Positions 12,925-23,963 of a DNA stretch of 64,000 bases are shown here, piece after piece. How positions within the stretch are numbered: position 1 is the first letter of the stretch; each line of letters begins with the position of its first letter. Under the pieces are notes generated by a model, which ran no database searches, was not told the origin of the DNA, and saw nothing but the letters and a program-made list of their open reading frames with translations. Source of the stretch: Methylobacillus rhizosphaerae (GTDB taxonomy: Bacteria; Pseudomonadota; Gammaproteobacteria; Burkholderiales; Methylophilaceae); contig NZ_FZOA01000004.1 of NCBI RefSeq assembly GCF_900187985.1, positions 186,001-250,000 of the forward strand, in the 5' to 3' direction. The position numbers and the translations under genes are program-made.

Positions 12925-14265
12925 TTACTTTCCGATACAGAACCGACTAAAGATTTCACCAAGCAAATCGTCCGGCGTAAATTCTCCCGTCACGGTATTC
13001 AATGCCTCTTGTGCAAGTCGCAGTTCTTCGGCAAATAACTCCGGCTGCAATAATAAATCCGCTGCAATATCCAGATGCTCACGAACTTGTTTCAAGGCAA
13101 CCAGATGACGCGTTCTCGCCATGAATACACCTTCGCCATTCGGCTGCCATCCGGCAATATTCAACAATTGCTGACGCAGAAGATCCACGCCCAATCCAGT
13201 TTTGGCTGAAAGATGAATATGAGTATCATTATTATCTATAACAATTTGGGGGCTCGTTGAGTCGAGATCAATCTTGTTATGAATCCATATTTTGGGCAAA
13301 AACTGCGGTAATCGATCCAGGATCGATTTTTCCATCTCGCCAATACCATGAGCTGCGTCAAGCAATAATAATGCAACACCGGCGTTTTCTAGAGCTCGCC
13401 ATGTGCGGGCAATACCATGCTGCTCAACTTCGTCCGAAGTCTCGCGCAATCCGGCTGTGTCAATAATGTGAAGTGGTATTCCATTGATCTGTATGGAATT
13501 TTTTATCGTATCCCTGGTAGTCCCGGCAATCGGGGTCACAATGGCGACTTCTTCACCCGCCAATTGATTCATCAAGCTGGATTTTCCAACATTAGGCTGG
13601 CCCACCAAGACCACCTGCAGCCCCTCCCGCAATAAGTTGCCTTGACGCGCTTCATTGAATACTGCGTCCAGGCCAGATGACACGGTTGCCAATTTTTCCG
13701 CTACCCGTCCCTGGCTGATGAAATCTATGTCTTCTTCAGGAAAATCCAGGCATGCTTCAACATACAGGCGTAAATCAATGAGCTGTTGCAACAGCAGATG
13801 AATGCGTGCAGAAAATTCGCCCGAGAGAGACCTGACTGCACTACGTGCAGCAGCTTCTGTTGCTGCATTAATCACATCAGCAACGGCTTCAGCCTGGGCC
13901 AGATCAATTTTGTCATTGAGGTAAGCTCGACGGGTAAATTCACCAGGCTCTGCCTGGCGCGCACCCAAGGCCAGGCAACGCTTGAGCAGTATCTGCATGA
14001 GGGCAGGGCCGCCATGTGCCTGCAATTCAAGCACATCTTCACCCGTATAAGAAAAGGGCGCAGCATAGTAGATGGCAATTCCCTGATCGATCAGGGCTTG
14101 ATCTGCATCTTGAAATGGCAAGTACGCCGCATGCCGTGGGGCAGGGCAGTGCCCCAGCACTCCCTCCGCAATCTCACGGCTTAATGGGCCTGAAACCCGT
14201 ACCACGCCAATACCCCCGGAACCGGGAGCAGTGGCAATGGCAGCGATGGTATCAACGGCGTGCAT
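12925..14265 (-). CDS. mnmE: tRNA modification GTPase MnmE
   Basis: MnmE is the GTPase partner of MnmG in U34 tRNA modification. The protein from Met at 14265 is 446 residues. It begins [20 protein letters not shown], the conserved formyl-tetrahydrofolate-binding N-terminus, has the P-loop GQPNVGKSS near residue 220 and GTTRDT near 245, and ends in CIGK, the conserved C-terminal Cys motif. The frame stays open for 20 codons upstream, but 14265 is preferred because homology begins there and a GAAGGG-like ribosome site lies just upstream. The start overlaps yidC by 14 nt. Confidence 0.96.
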   Translation of the reverse strand: MHAVDTIAAIATAPGSGGIGVVRVSGPLSREIAEGVLGHCPAPRHAAYLPFQDADQALIDQGIAIYYAAPFSYTGEDVLELQAHGGPALMQILLKRCLALGARQAEPGEFTRRAYLNDKIDLAQAEAVADVINAATEAAARSAVRSLSGEFSARIHLLLQQLIDLRLYVEACLDFPEEDIDFISQGRVAEKLATVSSGLDAVFNEARQGNLLREGLQVVLVGQPNVGKSSLMNQLAGEEVAIVTPIAGTTRDTIKNSIQINGIPLHIIDTAGLRETSDEVEQHGIARTWRALENAGVALLLLDAAHGIGEMEKSILDRLPQFLPKIWIHNKIDLDSTSPQIVIDNNDTHIHLSAKTGLGVDLLRQQLLNIAGWQPNGEGVFMARTRHLVALKQVREHLDIAADLLLQPELFAEELRLAQEALNTVTGEFTPDDLLGEIFSRFCIGK

Positions 14266-15907
14266 TTCCCTTCTTCTTGGCAGCTTCGTTATGGATAGTG
14301 CGATTGATATGCCATTGCTGGGCAATGGACAGGACGTTGTTCACCAACCAGTAAAGTACCAGGCCTGCCGGGAAGAAGAAGAAGAACACACTGAATACGA
14401 TAGGCATGATGGTCATGACCTTGGCCTGAATCGGATCAGTAGGTTTTGGATTCAACCTGGTCTGGATGATCATGGTAGCGCCCATGAGAATAGGCAGCAC
14501 ATAGTAAGGATCGACTGCAGACAAATCCTGAATCCAGAGCATGAATGGCGCATGGCGCATTTCCACACTGCCGAGCAACACCCAGTACAGTGCAATAAAC
14601 ACGGGAATCTGTACCAGAATAGGCAGGCAGCCGCCCATAGGGTTGATCTTTTCTGTCTTATACATCTCCATCATGGCCTGATGCAGCTTCTGCCTGTCAT
14701 CGCCATATTGCTCTTTCAGCCGTTGCAGGCGCGGCGCAAGCTCACGCATATTGGCCATGGAACGGTAACTTGCCGCAGACAATGGATAGAAAGCCAGCTT
14801 GATCAATATCGTCAGCAGGATAATGGCCACACCCCAGTTGTGAACCAGCTTCTGGATGGAGGACAGTACCCAGAACAATGGTGTGGCGATCACGGTCAAC
14901 CAGCCATAATCCACGGTATATTCCAGGCCCGGCGCCACTGCCTTCAAATCACTTTGCGTCTGTGGACCAGCATAAAGCCTGGATTTCAGCTCAGTAGAGT
15001 TACCAGGCTCTATCACCCCCATATGGCTGACTGTGCCGATGGAGAATAAATTATCCGACAGTTTCTTCGAATAGAATTCACGCGCCAGGCCTTCCTTGGG
15101 AATCCAGGCACTGACAAAATAATGCTGTACCAATCCCACCCAGCCATCATTGGTATTTTTCGACAAATTGTTCTTTGTCATGTCAGAAAAGCTCAGCTTT
15201 TTGTACTTGTCGGCATCCGTGTAATAAGCACCACCAGTAAAAGTAGGCATCATATATGAGCCTTGATGGGACTGATTGTCATGCACGATCTGGTAGTAAA
15301 CCGAAGGATCAATTGCCGCGCCACTATTGTTACGGATCGCATAACTCACATCAATGGCATAACTGTCACGATGGAAAGTATAGATCTTGTCCACCTCAAT
15401 ACCGTTATCACCTTTCCAGGTTAAACGCACATCAAGACTGGAAGCACCTGCGGCAAGCTGATAACTGCTGGATTCACTTGTAAACGCTGCCTTGTGGGTA
15501 GGCAAATCATTGCCGATCAGACCCGTCTGCGCAACATACAACATAGGTGCAGATGTATCGTCCATCAGGACAAAATTCTTCTCGAGATCATTGTCATCCT
15601 TGTGCTCGCGCAGCTCCAGATGACGCAAATCACCGCCTATCGTATCAATACTGGCTTTGTACAAATCAGTTTCAACATTAATACGCTCAGCAGATTGCAG
15701 CCGGAAGCCAGCTTCCACAGGTGGGTTGGTCTGAGTAGTTGAAGCCGCGGAAGAGTTTGCAGCCTGGGGAATACTGCCATCCTCAATCTGCTGGGTAGCT
15801 GCGGCTAAAGGAGCAGGCGTTGGCTTGTGATCACGCTGCCAGGAATCCCATAGCATCAGGATGGAAAATGAGAAAACAACAAACAGAATCAGGCGCTTGG
15901 TATCCAT
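14252..15907 (-). CDS. yidC: Membrane protein insertase YidC
   Basis: YidC inserts and folds inner-membrane proteins, alone or with SecYEG; subunit c of ATP synthase is a known client. The 551-residue protein has an N-terminal membrane anchor (residues about 5-22), a large periplasmic domain from residue 60 to about 340, and the conserved insertase core with [22 protein letters not shown] near residue 420. The C-terminal tail is Lys/Arg-rich. It is read between yidD and mnmE. Confidence 0.97.
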   Translation of the reverse strand: MDTKRLILFVVFSFSILMLWDSWQRDHKPTPAPLAAATQQIEDGSIPQAANSSAASTTQTNPPVEAGFRLQSAERINVETDLYKASIDTIGGDLRHLELREHKDDNDLEKNFVLMDDTSAPMLYVAQTGLIGNDLPTHKAAFTSESSSYQLAAGASSLDVRLTWKGDNGIEVDKIYTFHRDSYAIDVSYAIRNNSGAAIDPSVYYQIVHDNQSHQGSYMMPTFTGGAYYTDADKYKKLSFSDMTKNNLSKNTNDGWVGLVQHYFVSAWIPKEGLAREFYSKKLSDNLFSIGTVSHMGVIEPGNSTELKSRLYAGPQTQSDLKAVAPGLEYTVDYGWLTVIATPLFWVLSSIQKLVHNWGVAIILLTILIKLAFYPLSAASYRSMANMRELAPRLQRLKEQYGDDRQKLHQAMMEMYKTEKINPMGGCLPILVQIPVFIALYWVLLGSVEMRHAPFMLWIQDLSAVDPYYVLPILMGATMIIQTRLNPKPTDPIQAKVMTIMPIVFSVFFFFFPAGLVLYWLVNNVLSIAQQWHINRTIHNEAAKKKGNARR

Positions 15908-15940
15908 AGATCTCTTAATTTCGTTACTTGAACCATCATC

Positions 15941-16159
15941 CTACGGCACAGGGTCATGGCCACCATCATGCCATGGATGGCATTTGGATAAACGGCGTAT
16001 TGTATAAAATGCTCCGCGCCAGGCTCCATGCTTGCGTATGGCTTCAACGGCATATTGGGAACAGCTTGGGGCAAACCGGCAATTCTGACCAAGCATAGGG
16101 CTCAAAGCCACTTGATATAACTTGATCAAACCCACCATCAATCGGGCCAGCATATTCAT
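15941..16159 (-). CDS. yidD: Membrane protein insertion efficiency factor YidD
   Basis: YidD is a small membrane-associated protein encoded between rnpA and yidC in most bacteria and thought to assist insertion. The 72-residue protein carries the family motif FAPSCSQYAVEAI and the GHDPVP C-terminus. Its ATG overlaps the rnpA stop by 4 nt, suggesting coupled translation. Confidence 0.95.
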   Translation of the reverse strand: MNMLARLMVGLIKLYQVALSPMLGQNCRFAPSCSQYAVEAIRKHGAWRGAFYTIRRLSKCHPWHDGGHDPVP

Positions 16160-16533
16160 TTGGCATCCAGCTGACTGACAAGCTTGCGTTGCAATTTGAC
16201 CACAAGTTCAGCGAATTCGTGCTCAATTTCAGTAAATTGTGCATGACTGAACAATATACCTGGCCTCGCCACAATATCCAGACCAGCCAACACATGCTGA
16301 TTGAGCCTGAATTTCTCCCGCAAAACCCGCTTCATGTAGTTGCGATCAACCGCCCGACGGGCCATTTTCTTGCTGACAACAAGGCCAAGCCTCGCATAAT
16401 CAAGGGCATTATAGCGATAATGCAGCACAAGATAGCGGCCTGAAACTCGTTTGCGGAAATTAAAAACGGATGAAAATTCATCCGTTTTTAACAATTTTGC
16501 CCGACGCTTGAACGCATAGGATGGCAAAACCAT
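16156..16533 (-). CDS. rnpA: Ribonuclease P protein component
   Basis: RnpA is the protein partner of the RNase P ribozyme, which trims the 5' ends of tRNA precursors. The 125-residue basic protein has the RNR motif (RAVDRNYMKRVLRE) near residue 65 and a central-cleft sequence typical of the family. It lies between rpmH (35 nt upstream) and yidD (overlapping). Confidence 0.96.
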   Translation of the reverse strand: MVLPSYAFKRRAKLLKTDEFSSVFNFRKRVSGRYLVLHYRYNALDYARLGLVVSKKMARRAVDRNYMKRVLREKFRLNQHVLAGLDIVARPGILFSHAQFTEIEHEFAELVVKLQRKLVSQLDAK

Positions 16534-16568
16534 GAGCTAATAATTCGCCCTGAACGGCGAGTGACTGA

Positions 16569-16703
16569 TTAAACAGCCAGGCGAGCACGGCCCTTGGCAC
16601 GACGCGCAGCAATAACAGCGCGACCACCACGGGTCTTCATACGCACCAAGAAACCGTGCGTACGAGCGCGGCGAACTTTGGAAGGTTGGTAAGTGCGTTT
16701 CAT
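16569..16703 (-). CDS. rpmH: 50S ribosomal protein L34
   Basis: This 44-residue, very basic protein begins [18 protein letters not shown] and ends GRARLAV, the L34 signature, and is full length. It is the first gene of the leftward rpmH-rnpA-yidD-yidC-mnmE cluster and diverges from dnaA. Confidence 0.98.
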   Translation of the reverse strand: MKRTYQPSKVRRARTHGFLVRMKTRGGRAVIAARRAKGRARLAV

Positions 16704-16985
16704 GTGAATCTCCGGTTGATTTCTATGTTACGAATCAAAAACGCGTAATTTAACCTGAAAACACTGCCCTATGTCAATGTTTATTTGGGGAAACCTGATC
16801 GCTGTGAAAATGATTGTGGCCTAGCTGTGGATAAGTTGTGATAAACAGGCTAGAATTCCTAGTCCCAGCCATTGAGCTGGAACCTTATAAAATCGGCATC
16901 CAGCCGATAAAAAGAAGAATGATGGGTACTCATACCCACATACACGATTTTATCATCCATCTCACAGCGGGGTTTCGGGCAACCG
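16704..16985. other. rpmH-dnaA divergent regulatory region, candidate origin segment
   Basis: This 282-nt gap separates leftward rpmH from rightward dnaA. It holds a perfect DnaA box in reverse orientation (TGTGGATAA, 16826-16834) and a second weaker one directly after it (TTGTGATAA, 16836-16844). A short inverted repeat (GGGTA, TACCC) lies near 16925-16938. The boxes fit DnaA autoregulation, origin function or both. The region must also hold the promoters of both genes, but I cannot assign them with confidence. Confidence 0.55.
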
Positions 16986-18410
16986 ATGGAAAATTTTTGG
17001 TCACTTTGTCTCGGTCGCTTTGAAGAAGAGTTGTCGACACAACAATTCAATACCTGGTTCAAGCCACTGCAGTTTGAAGCACGTGAAGAAATTCTGCGTG
17101 TGCTCGCCCCCAACCGCTTTGTCCAGAACTGGGTAAAAGACCGGTACCTGAGAAAAATCGAAACGCTCGCCGAGGAATTTTTTTCGGAACCTAGACAAAT
17201 CGAACTTGCGCTCTACGATGCCAGTGACAAACAAGCCGTTAGCAGACCAGTGTCAGCCAACAAGAAACCTGTTGAAACAGTCGAGCAGATCACAGCAAAA
17301 ACCATTGAATCCGAAGTCAACAAGGTAACAAAGCCAGTTATCCAGAAATCGGCAGCCAGTGCAGCAAGAAAACCCAAACCTGCAGGCGAGGGTAGCGGCC
17401 TTAACCCTGAACTGCGCTTTGATAACTACGTTACCGGTAAAGCCAATCAACTAGCTTGTGCCGCAGCCATTCAGATTGCCGACAATCCAGGCACTGCTTA
17501 CAACCCTTTGTTTATCTATGGCGGAGTGGGTCTGGGCAAAACCCATATCCTGCAAGCCATTGGCAATCATCTGAAAGTTCACCGGCCCGATGCCAAAATC
17601 CGCTACCTGCATGCCGAGCGCTATGTCTCCGATGTCGTCAAGGCATATGAACACAAGGCTTTTGACGAATTCAAACGCCAATACCACTCTCTGGATTTAT
17701 TGCTGATTGACGATATTCAGTTCCTTGCCAAGAAAGGCCGTACGCAAGAAGAGTTTTTTTATGCCTTCAACTCTCTGATTGAAGCAAAAAAACAAATCAT
17801 CATCACCTGCGACACCTACCCCAAGGAAATCGCAGATATGGATGAGCGCCTGCGCACGCGCTTCAGTTGGGGTCTGACTGTGGAAGTCCAACCTCCAGAA
17901 CTGGAAATGCGGGTTGCCATCCTGCACAAAAAAGCTGAAGTTGCCCGTGTATCCCTAGATGAGGATGTGGCTTTCTTTATTGCAAAACAAGTTCGTTCCA
18001 GCGTCAGAGAGCTCGAAGGTGCTCTTAACCGTATTATCGCCATGGCCAATTTTACTGGTCACATCATTGATGTCAGCCTGGCCAAAGAAGCATTGAAAGA
18101 CCTGATTGCAGTACGTGGGCGACAGATCACCATAGACAATATCCAGAAAACTGTTGCGGACTACTACAAGATCAAGGTCGCTGAAATGTACAGCAAAAAG
18201 CGTTCTCGTAATTTTGCCCGTCCCCGGCAGATTGCTATGGCACTTGCCAGAGAACTGACCAACCACAGCTTTCCCGAAATAGGTGAGGCATTTGGTGGTC
18301 GCCATCATACAACTGTCATGCATGCATGTGATGAAATTGAGCAATTACGCCAGAACGACCCAAATGTGGCACGTGACATATCCATCCTGATACAAGTCAT
18401 CAGGGATTAG
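16986..18410 (+). CDS. dnaA: Chromosomal replication initiator protein DnaA
   Basis: DnaA binds origin boxes and opens DNA to start replication. The 474-residue protein has an N-terminal DnaB/DiaA-interacting domain (WFKPLQF, about residues 1-80), a variable linker (80-140), an AAA+ domain with Walker A GGVGLGKT at 179-186 and Walker B LLIDDIQF near 240, and a C-terminal helix-turn-helix with GGRHHTTVMHA near residue 435. No strong ribosome site precedes the ATG, but homology begins at this residue. Confidence 0.97.
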   Translation: MENFWSLCLGRFEEELSTQQFNTWFKPLQFEAREEILRVLAPNRFVQNWVKDRYLRKIETLAEEFFSEPRQIELALYDASDKQAVSRPVSANKKPVETVEQITAKTIESEVNKVTKPVIQKSAASAARKPKPAGEGSGLNPELRFDNYVTGKANQLACAAAIQIADNPGTAYNPLFIYGGVGLGKTHILQAIGNHLKVHRPDAKIRYLHAERYVSDVVKAYEHKAFDEFKRQYHSLDLLLIDDIQFLAKKGRTQEEFFYAFNSLIEAKKQIIITCDTYPKEIADMDERLRTRFSWGLTVEVQPPELEMRVAILHKKAEVARVSLDEDVAFFIAKQVRSSVRELEGALNRIIAMANFTGHIIDVSLAKEALKDLIAVRGRQITIDNIQKTVADYYKIKVAEMYSKKRSRNFARPRQIAMALARELTNHSFPEIGEAFGGRHHTTVMHACDEIEQLRQNDPNVARDISILIQVIRD

Positions 18411-18627
18411 GGTTTCTGGAAATGCTGTGTACAAAATGCGGATTAAGCGTTGTTTTAAGAAATTGGTAAAATAGTCAACATTCTATCCACAGCAGAATAT
18501 AAAAATTTCAATAATGTTCATCCTGGTGTAACTAATTGAAATTTAATTGAAAATTAGAGTTATCAACAGAAGTTCGTACTATTATTGCTATTATCAATTT
18601 ATTTTTTATATATTAGGTTTTAAAGAT
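18411..18627. other. oriC: dnaA-dnaN intergenic region, candidate oriC with AT-rich unwinding stretch
   Basis: This 217-nt gap is far richer in A+T than its surroundings. It contains DnaA-box-like 9-mers CTATCCACA (18483-18491) and TTATCAACA (18560-18568) plus a weaker reverse one at 18426-18434, followed by an almost pure A/T stretch at about 18581-18627 that could be the unwinding element. Strand reversal of genes occurs at dnaA, so the origin is here or in the rpmH-dnaA gap. It must also carry any separate dnaN promoter. Confidence 0.55.
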
Positions 18628-19731
18628 ATGAACATTAAAATCAATCGCGATACTTTGCTAAAACCTCTTTCATCCGTAAGCAGTATTGTTGAAAGACGTC
18701 ATACCTTGCCTATTCTTTCCAATCTTTTGCTGGAAGCTAAACAAGATAAAATTGTCCTGACAGCAACAGATCTTGAAATGCAGATTTCCCTTGCGGTTGA
18801 AACCGCTGCAGGCGGAGAACTGTCAACAACGATCTCAGCCAAAAAATTACTAGATATCTGTCGATCATTACCTGAAAACGCAGATATCACTATGACCACC
18901 CAGGACAGCCGGATCCAGGTAAAGACCGGGAAAAGCCGGTTCAACCTGCAAACACTACCTGCCAATGATTATCCATTGATGAAAAAAACCGCTGACAATG
19001 TCAGCGCTGAAATCAAAATTGGACAAAAATCCCTGAAGCGCCTGTTCAAACAGGTTGAATTTGCCATGGCGCAGCAAGATATCCGTTATTACCTCAACGG
19101 ATTGTTGTTTGAAGTCAATGGCAATCGCTTGAATGTAGTTGGTACTGATGGTCATCGATTGAGCTTTACTTCAACTGAACTCAACTCCAATTATGAAAAA
19201 CAGGAAATTATCCTGCCGCGTAAAACAGTCATTGAATTAATAAAACTATTGGATGAAAGTGAAGATGAAGTCACAATAGAGGTTGCCAATGGTCAGGTAA
19301 ATTTTGCGTTTGGTGATATCCGATTGATTTCAAAGGTAATTGATGGAAAATTCCCGGATTACACACGGGTGATTCCAACTGGACACCAGAACAGTTTTAC
19401 CGTGGATCGCATGATGATTCTGCTTTCCATGCAACGTGCCTCAATTCTTTCCAATGAAAAATATCGTGGCATTCGCATGGTACTTGCAGCCAACAGCCTG
19501 AAACTTATCAGCACCAATAGCGAGCAAGAAGAAGCGGAAGAAGAACTAGAAATTGGTTACGGTGGAACCAGCCTTGATATCGGTTTTAACGTTACCTACA
19601 TGATTGACGTATTGAACAACTCAGATAGCGAAAGCGTGATTTTCTCATTTGCGGATGCCAACAGTAGTTGTCTCGTAACAGTCGAGAATGACAACAACTA
19701 TAAATATGTTGTCATGCCAATGCGTATTTAA
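18628..19731 (+). CDS. dnaN: DNA polymerase III subunit beta (sliding clamp)
   Basis: The clamp encircles DNA and tethers polymerases. From ATG at 18628 the protein has 367 residues, begins MNIKINRDTLLKPLSSV and ends YVVMPMRI, the usual C-terminus. The frame is open 81 nt further upstream, but that stretch is low-complexity (Tyr/Phe-rich) and lies in the AT-rich origin candidate, so the shorter start is correct. It sits in the conserved order dnaA, dnaN, gyrB. Confidence 0.97.
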   Translation: MNIKINRDTLLKPLSSVSSIVERRHTLPILSNLLLEAKQDKIVLTATDLEMQISLAVETAAGGELSTTISAKKLLDICRSLPENADITMTTQDSRIQVKTGKSRFNLQTLPANDYPLMKKTADNVSAEIKIGQKSLKRLFKQVEFAMAQQDIRYYLNGLLFEVNGNRLNVVGTDGHRLSFTSTELNSNYEKQEIILPRKTVIELIKLLDESEDEVTIEVANGQVNFAFGDIRLISKVIDGKFPDYTRVIPTGHQNSFTVDRMMILLSMQRASILSNEKYRGIRMVLAANSLKLISTNSEQEEAEEELEIGYGGTSLDIGFNVTYMIDVLNNSDSESVIFSFADANSSCLVTVENDNNYKYVVMPMRI

Positions 19732-19756
19732 CTGATTGAATAGTAATAAAAAATTT

Positions 19757-22177
<2,421 letters not shown>

Positions 22178-22213
22178 AAAAGTAAACTTTTAGTAGGTCT
22201 GGTTGTTTTTAAA

Positions 22214-22250
22214 AAAGGGTATTGGAAAATCCAATACCCTTTACTATTTT
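22214..22250 (+). terminator. Terminator after gyrB
   Basis: A perfect 12-bp stem (22214-22225 with 22231-22242, AAAGGGTATTGG arm, 5-nt A-rich loop) is followed by TTACTATTTT. It ends the dnaA-dnaN-gyrB direction of transcription before the SulP gene. Confidence 0.85.
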
Positions 22251-22393
22251 CTGGGTCTATTTTTACCTTAAATTAATATAATCAATTGATTTTTATATAA
22301 ATTTAATTTAAATCAAGATTGTCTTGAGCTATTTTAATCATTGGTATTCCTACGTATGAAACCAATTGGATACAGGAAAACAGGAGGAATAAG

Positions 22394-23929
22394 GTGTCAA
22401 ATGCAGTATCCAGATGGCTGACCCCGGCCCAGATCAAAACCAATGTACTGAGCGGACTGACGACAGCCTTGGCTATGGTGCCGGAGACGATAGCATTTGC
22501 TTTTGTCGCACACGTGTCACCATTGACGGGTTTGTATGCAGCAGTGATTGTGTCGTTCATCACAGCGGCATTTGGCGGGCGTCCGGGAATGATTTCAGGG
22601 GCAGCTGGCTCATTGGCAGTGGTGATGACGGCATTGGTAGTACAGCATGGTGTGGAATACTTGTTTGCTACCGTGGTGTTGATGGGGGTGTTGCAGGTGC
22701 TGTTTGCCGTGGCGCGTATGGGTAAATACATCCGCATGGTGCCTTATCCGGTGATGCTGGGGTTTGTGAACGGGTTGGCGATGGTGATTTTCTTCGCGCA
22801 GTTCAGCCATTTCAAGGTGAGTGGTATGGATGGCGGCATGCAATGGATGACGGGAGAGATGTTGGCCACCATGCTCGGGCTGGTTGCGCTGACGATGCTG
22901 ATCATTTATTTATTGCCACGGTTGACCAAGGCGGTACCTTCGGCATTGGTGGCGATTGCCGTGGTGTCTGTACTGGTGGCCAGCTTGGGCCTGGAAACCA
23001 GAACGGTAGGGGATCTGGGCTCGATAGCAGGAGGATTGCCCAGTTTTCATATTCCGCAGGTGCCATTTGATCTGGAAACCTTGAAGGTTATTTTTCCCTA
23101 TTCGTTGATTCTGGCTGCGATCGGCCTGATTGAAACCTTGTTGACGCTGAACCTGATTGATGAAATGACCAATACACGCGGTCAGCCCAACCGTGAATCC
23201 CTGGCACAAGGGGCAGCCAATGTCGCGACCGGGTTTTTCGGCGGCATGGGCGGTTGCGCCATGATAGGGCAGAGCATGATCAACATGAATGCAGGGGGCT
23301 TGCTGCGCCTGTCCGGGGTGGCCATGTCGATATTCCTGTTGTCCTTCATTCTGTTTGCTTCGCACTGGATAGAAATGATCCCGCTTGCGGCCTTGATCGG
23401 GGTAATTTTCGTCATGGCGATCCAAACTTTTGAATGGGGTAGTTTCAGGTTATTCGGCAAGGTGCCGAAACCGGATATCTTTGTTGGTATCCTGGTGGCT
23501 GTGGTGACAGTATTCAGTGATCTTGCTGTTGCGGTGCTGGTCGGCGTGATTGTGTCAGCGCTGGTGTTTGCCTGGGAACATGCAAAGGAAGTGGCTGCCA
23601 GCACGTATCTTGATGAAGCAGGGCGCAAGGTTTACAAGCTCAAGGGTAGTGTGTTTTTCGCCTCGATTGCCAATTTCCAGGCACTGTTCACTCCGCATGA
23701 TGACCCGGAGCAGGTGATTGTTGATTTTCAGCATGCACGGGTGGTGGATCATTCTGCCTTGGCGGCGATAGATGCGCTGGCCGAGCGTTACGCGCAGCAG
23801 GGCAAACAGCTTTCTTTGAAACATTTGAGCCCGGATTGCCGCGCCCTGCTGGGCCAGGCGCGTGAACTGGTCGAGATCAACCTGCTGGAAGATCCAACTT
23901 ATCCGGTTGCGGATGACAAGCTGGGATAG
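22394..23929 (+). CDS. SulP family inorganic anion transporter with STAS domain
   Basis: SulP proteins move sulfate, bicarbonate or related anions across the inner membrane. The 511-residue protein has about ten or more membrane segments from residue 12 to 385, including the family motif GLTTALAMVPETIAFAFVA near residue 21 and GMGGCAMIGQSMINM near residue 283. A C-terminal STAS domain follows (about 400-500, with VDFQHARVVDHSALAAID). It starts with GTG at 22394, supported by a perfect AGGAGG 6 nt upstream. The substrate cannot be read from sequence; sulfate or bicarbonate is possible. It is monocistronic, convergent with the GH2 gene. Confidence 0.9.
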   Translation: MSNAVSRWLTPAQIKTNVLSGLTTALAMVPETIAFAFVAHVSPLTGLYAAVIVSFITAAFGGRPGMISGAAGSLAVVMTALVVQHGVEYLFATVVLMGVLQVLFAVARMGKYIRMVPYPVMLGFVNGLAMVIFFAQFSHFKVSGMDGGMQWMTGEMLATMLGLVALTMLIIYLLPRLTKAVPSALVAIAVVSVLVASLGLETRTVGDLGSIAGGLPSFHIPQVPFDLETLKVIFPYSLILAAIGLIETLLTLNLIDEMTNTRGQPNRESLAQGAANVATGFFGGMGGCAMIGQSMINMNAGGLLRLSGVAMSIFLLSFILFASHWIEMIPLAALIGVIFVMAIQTFEWGSFRLFGKVPKPDIFVGILVAVVTVFSDLAVAVLVGVIVSALVFAWEHAKEVAASTYLDEAGRKVYKLKGSVFFASIANFQALFTPHDDPEQVIVDFQHARVVDHSALAAIDALAERYAQQGKQLSLKHLSPDCRALLGQARELVEINLLEDPTYPVADDKLG

Positions 23930-23963
23930 GGTTCAACGGAAGCAGTTGCGTTATCGATAGATG

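Noticed and set aside
22303-22737. A 144-codon minus-strand frame overlapping the sulP start
   Set aside because: Low-complexity Thr/Asn-rich translation opposite the conserved transporter; no support.
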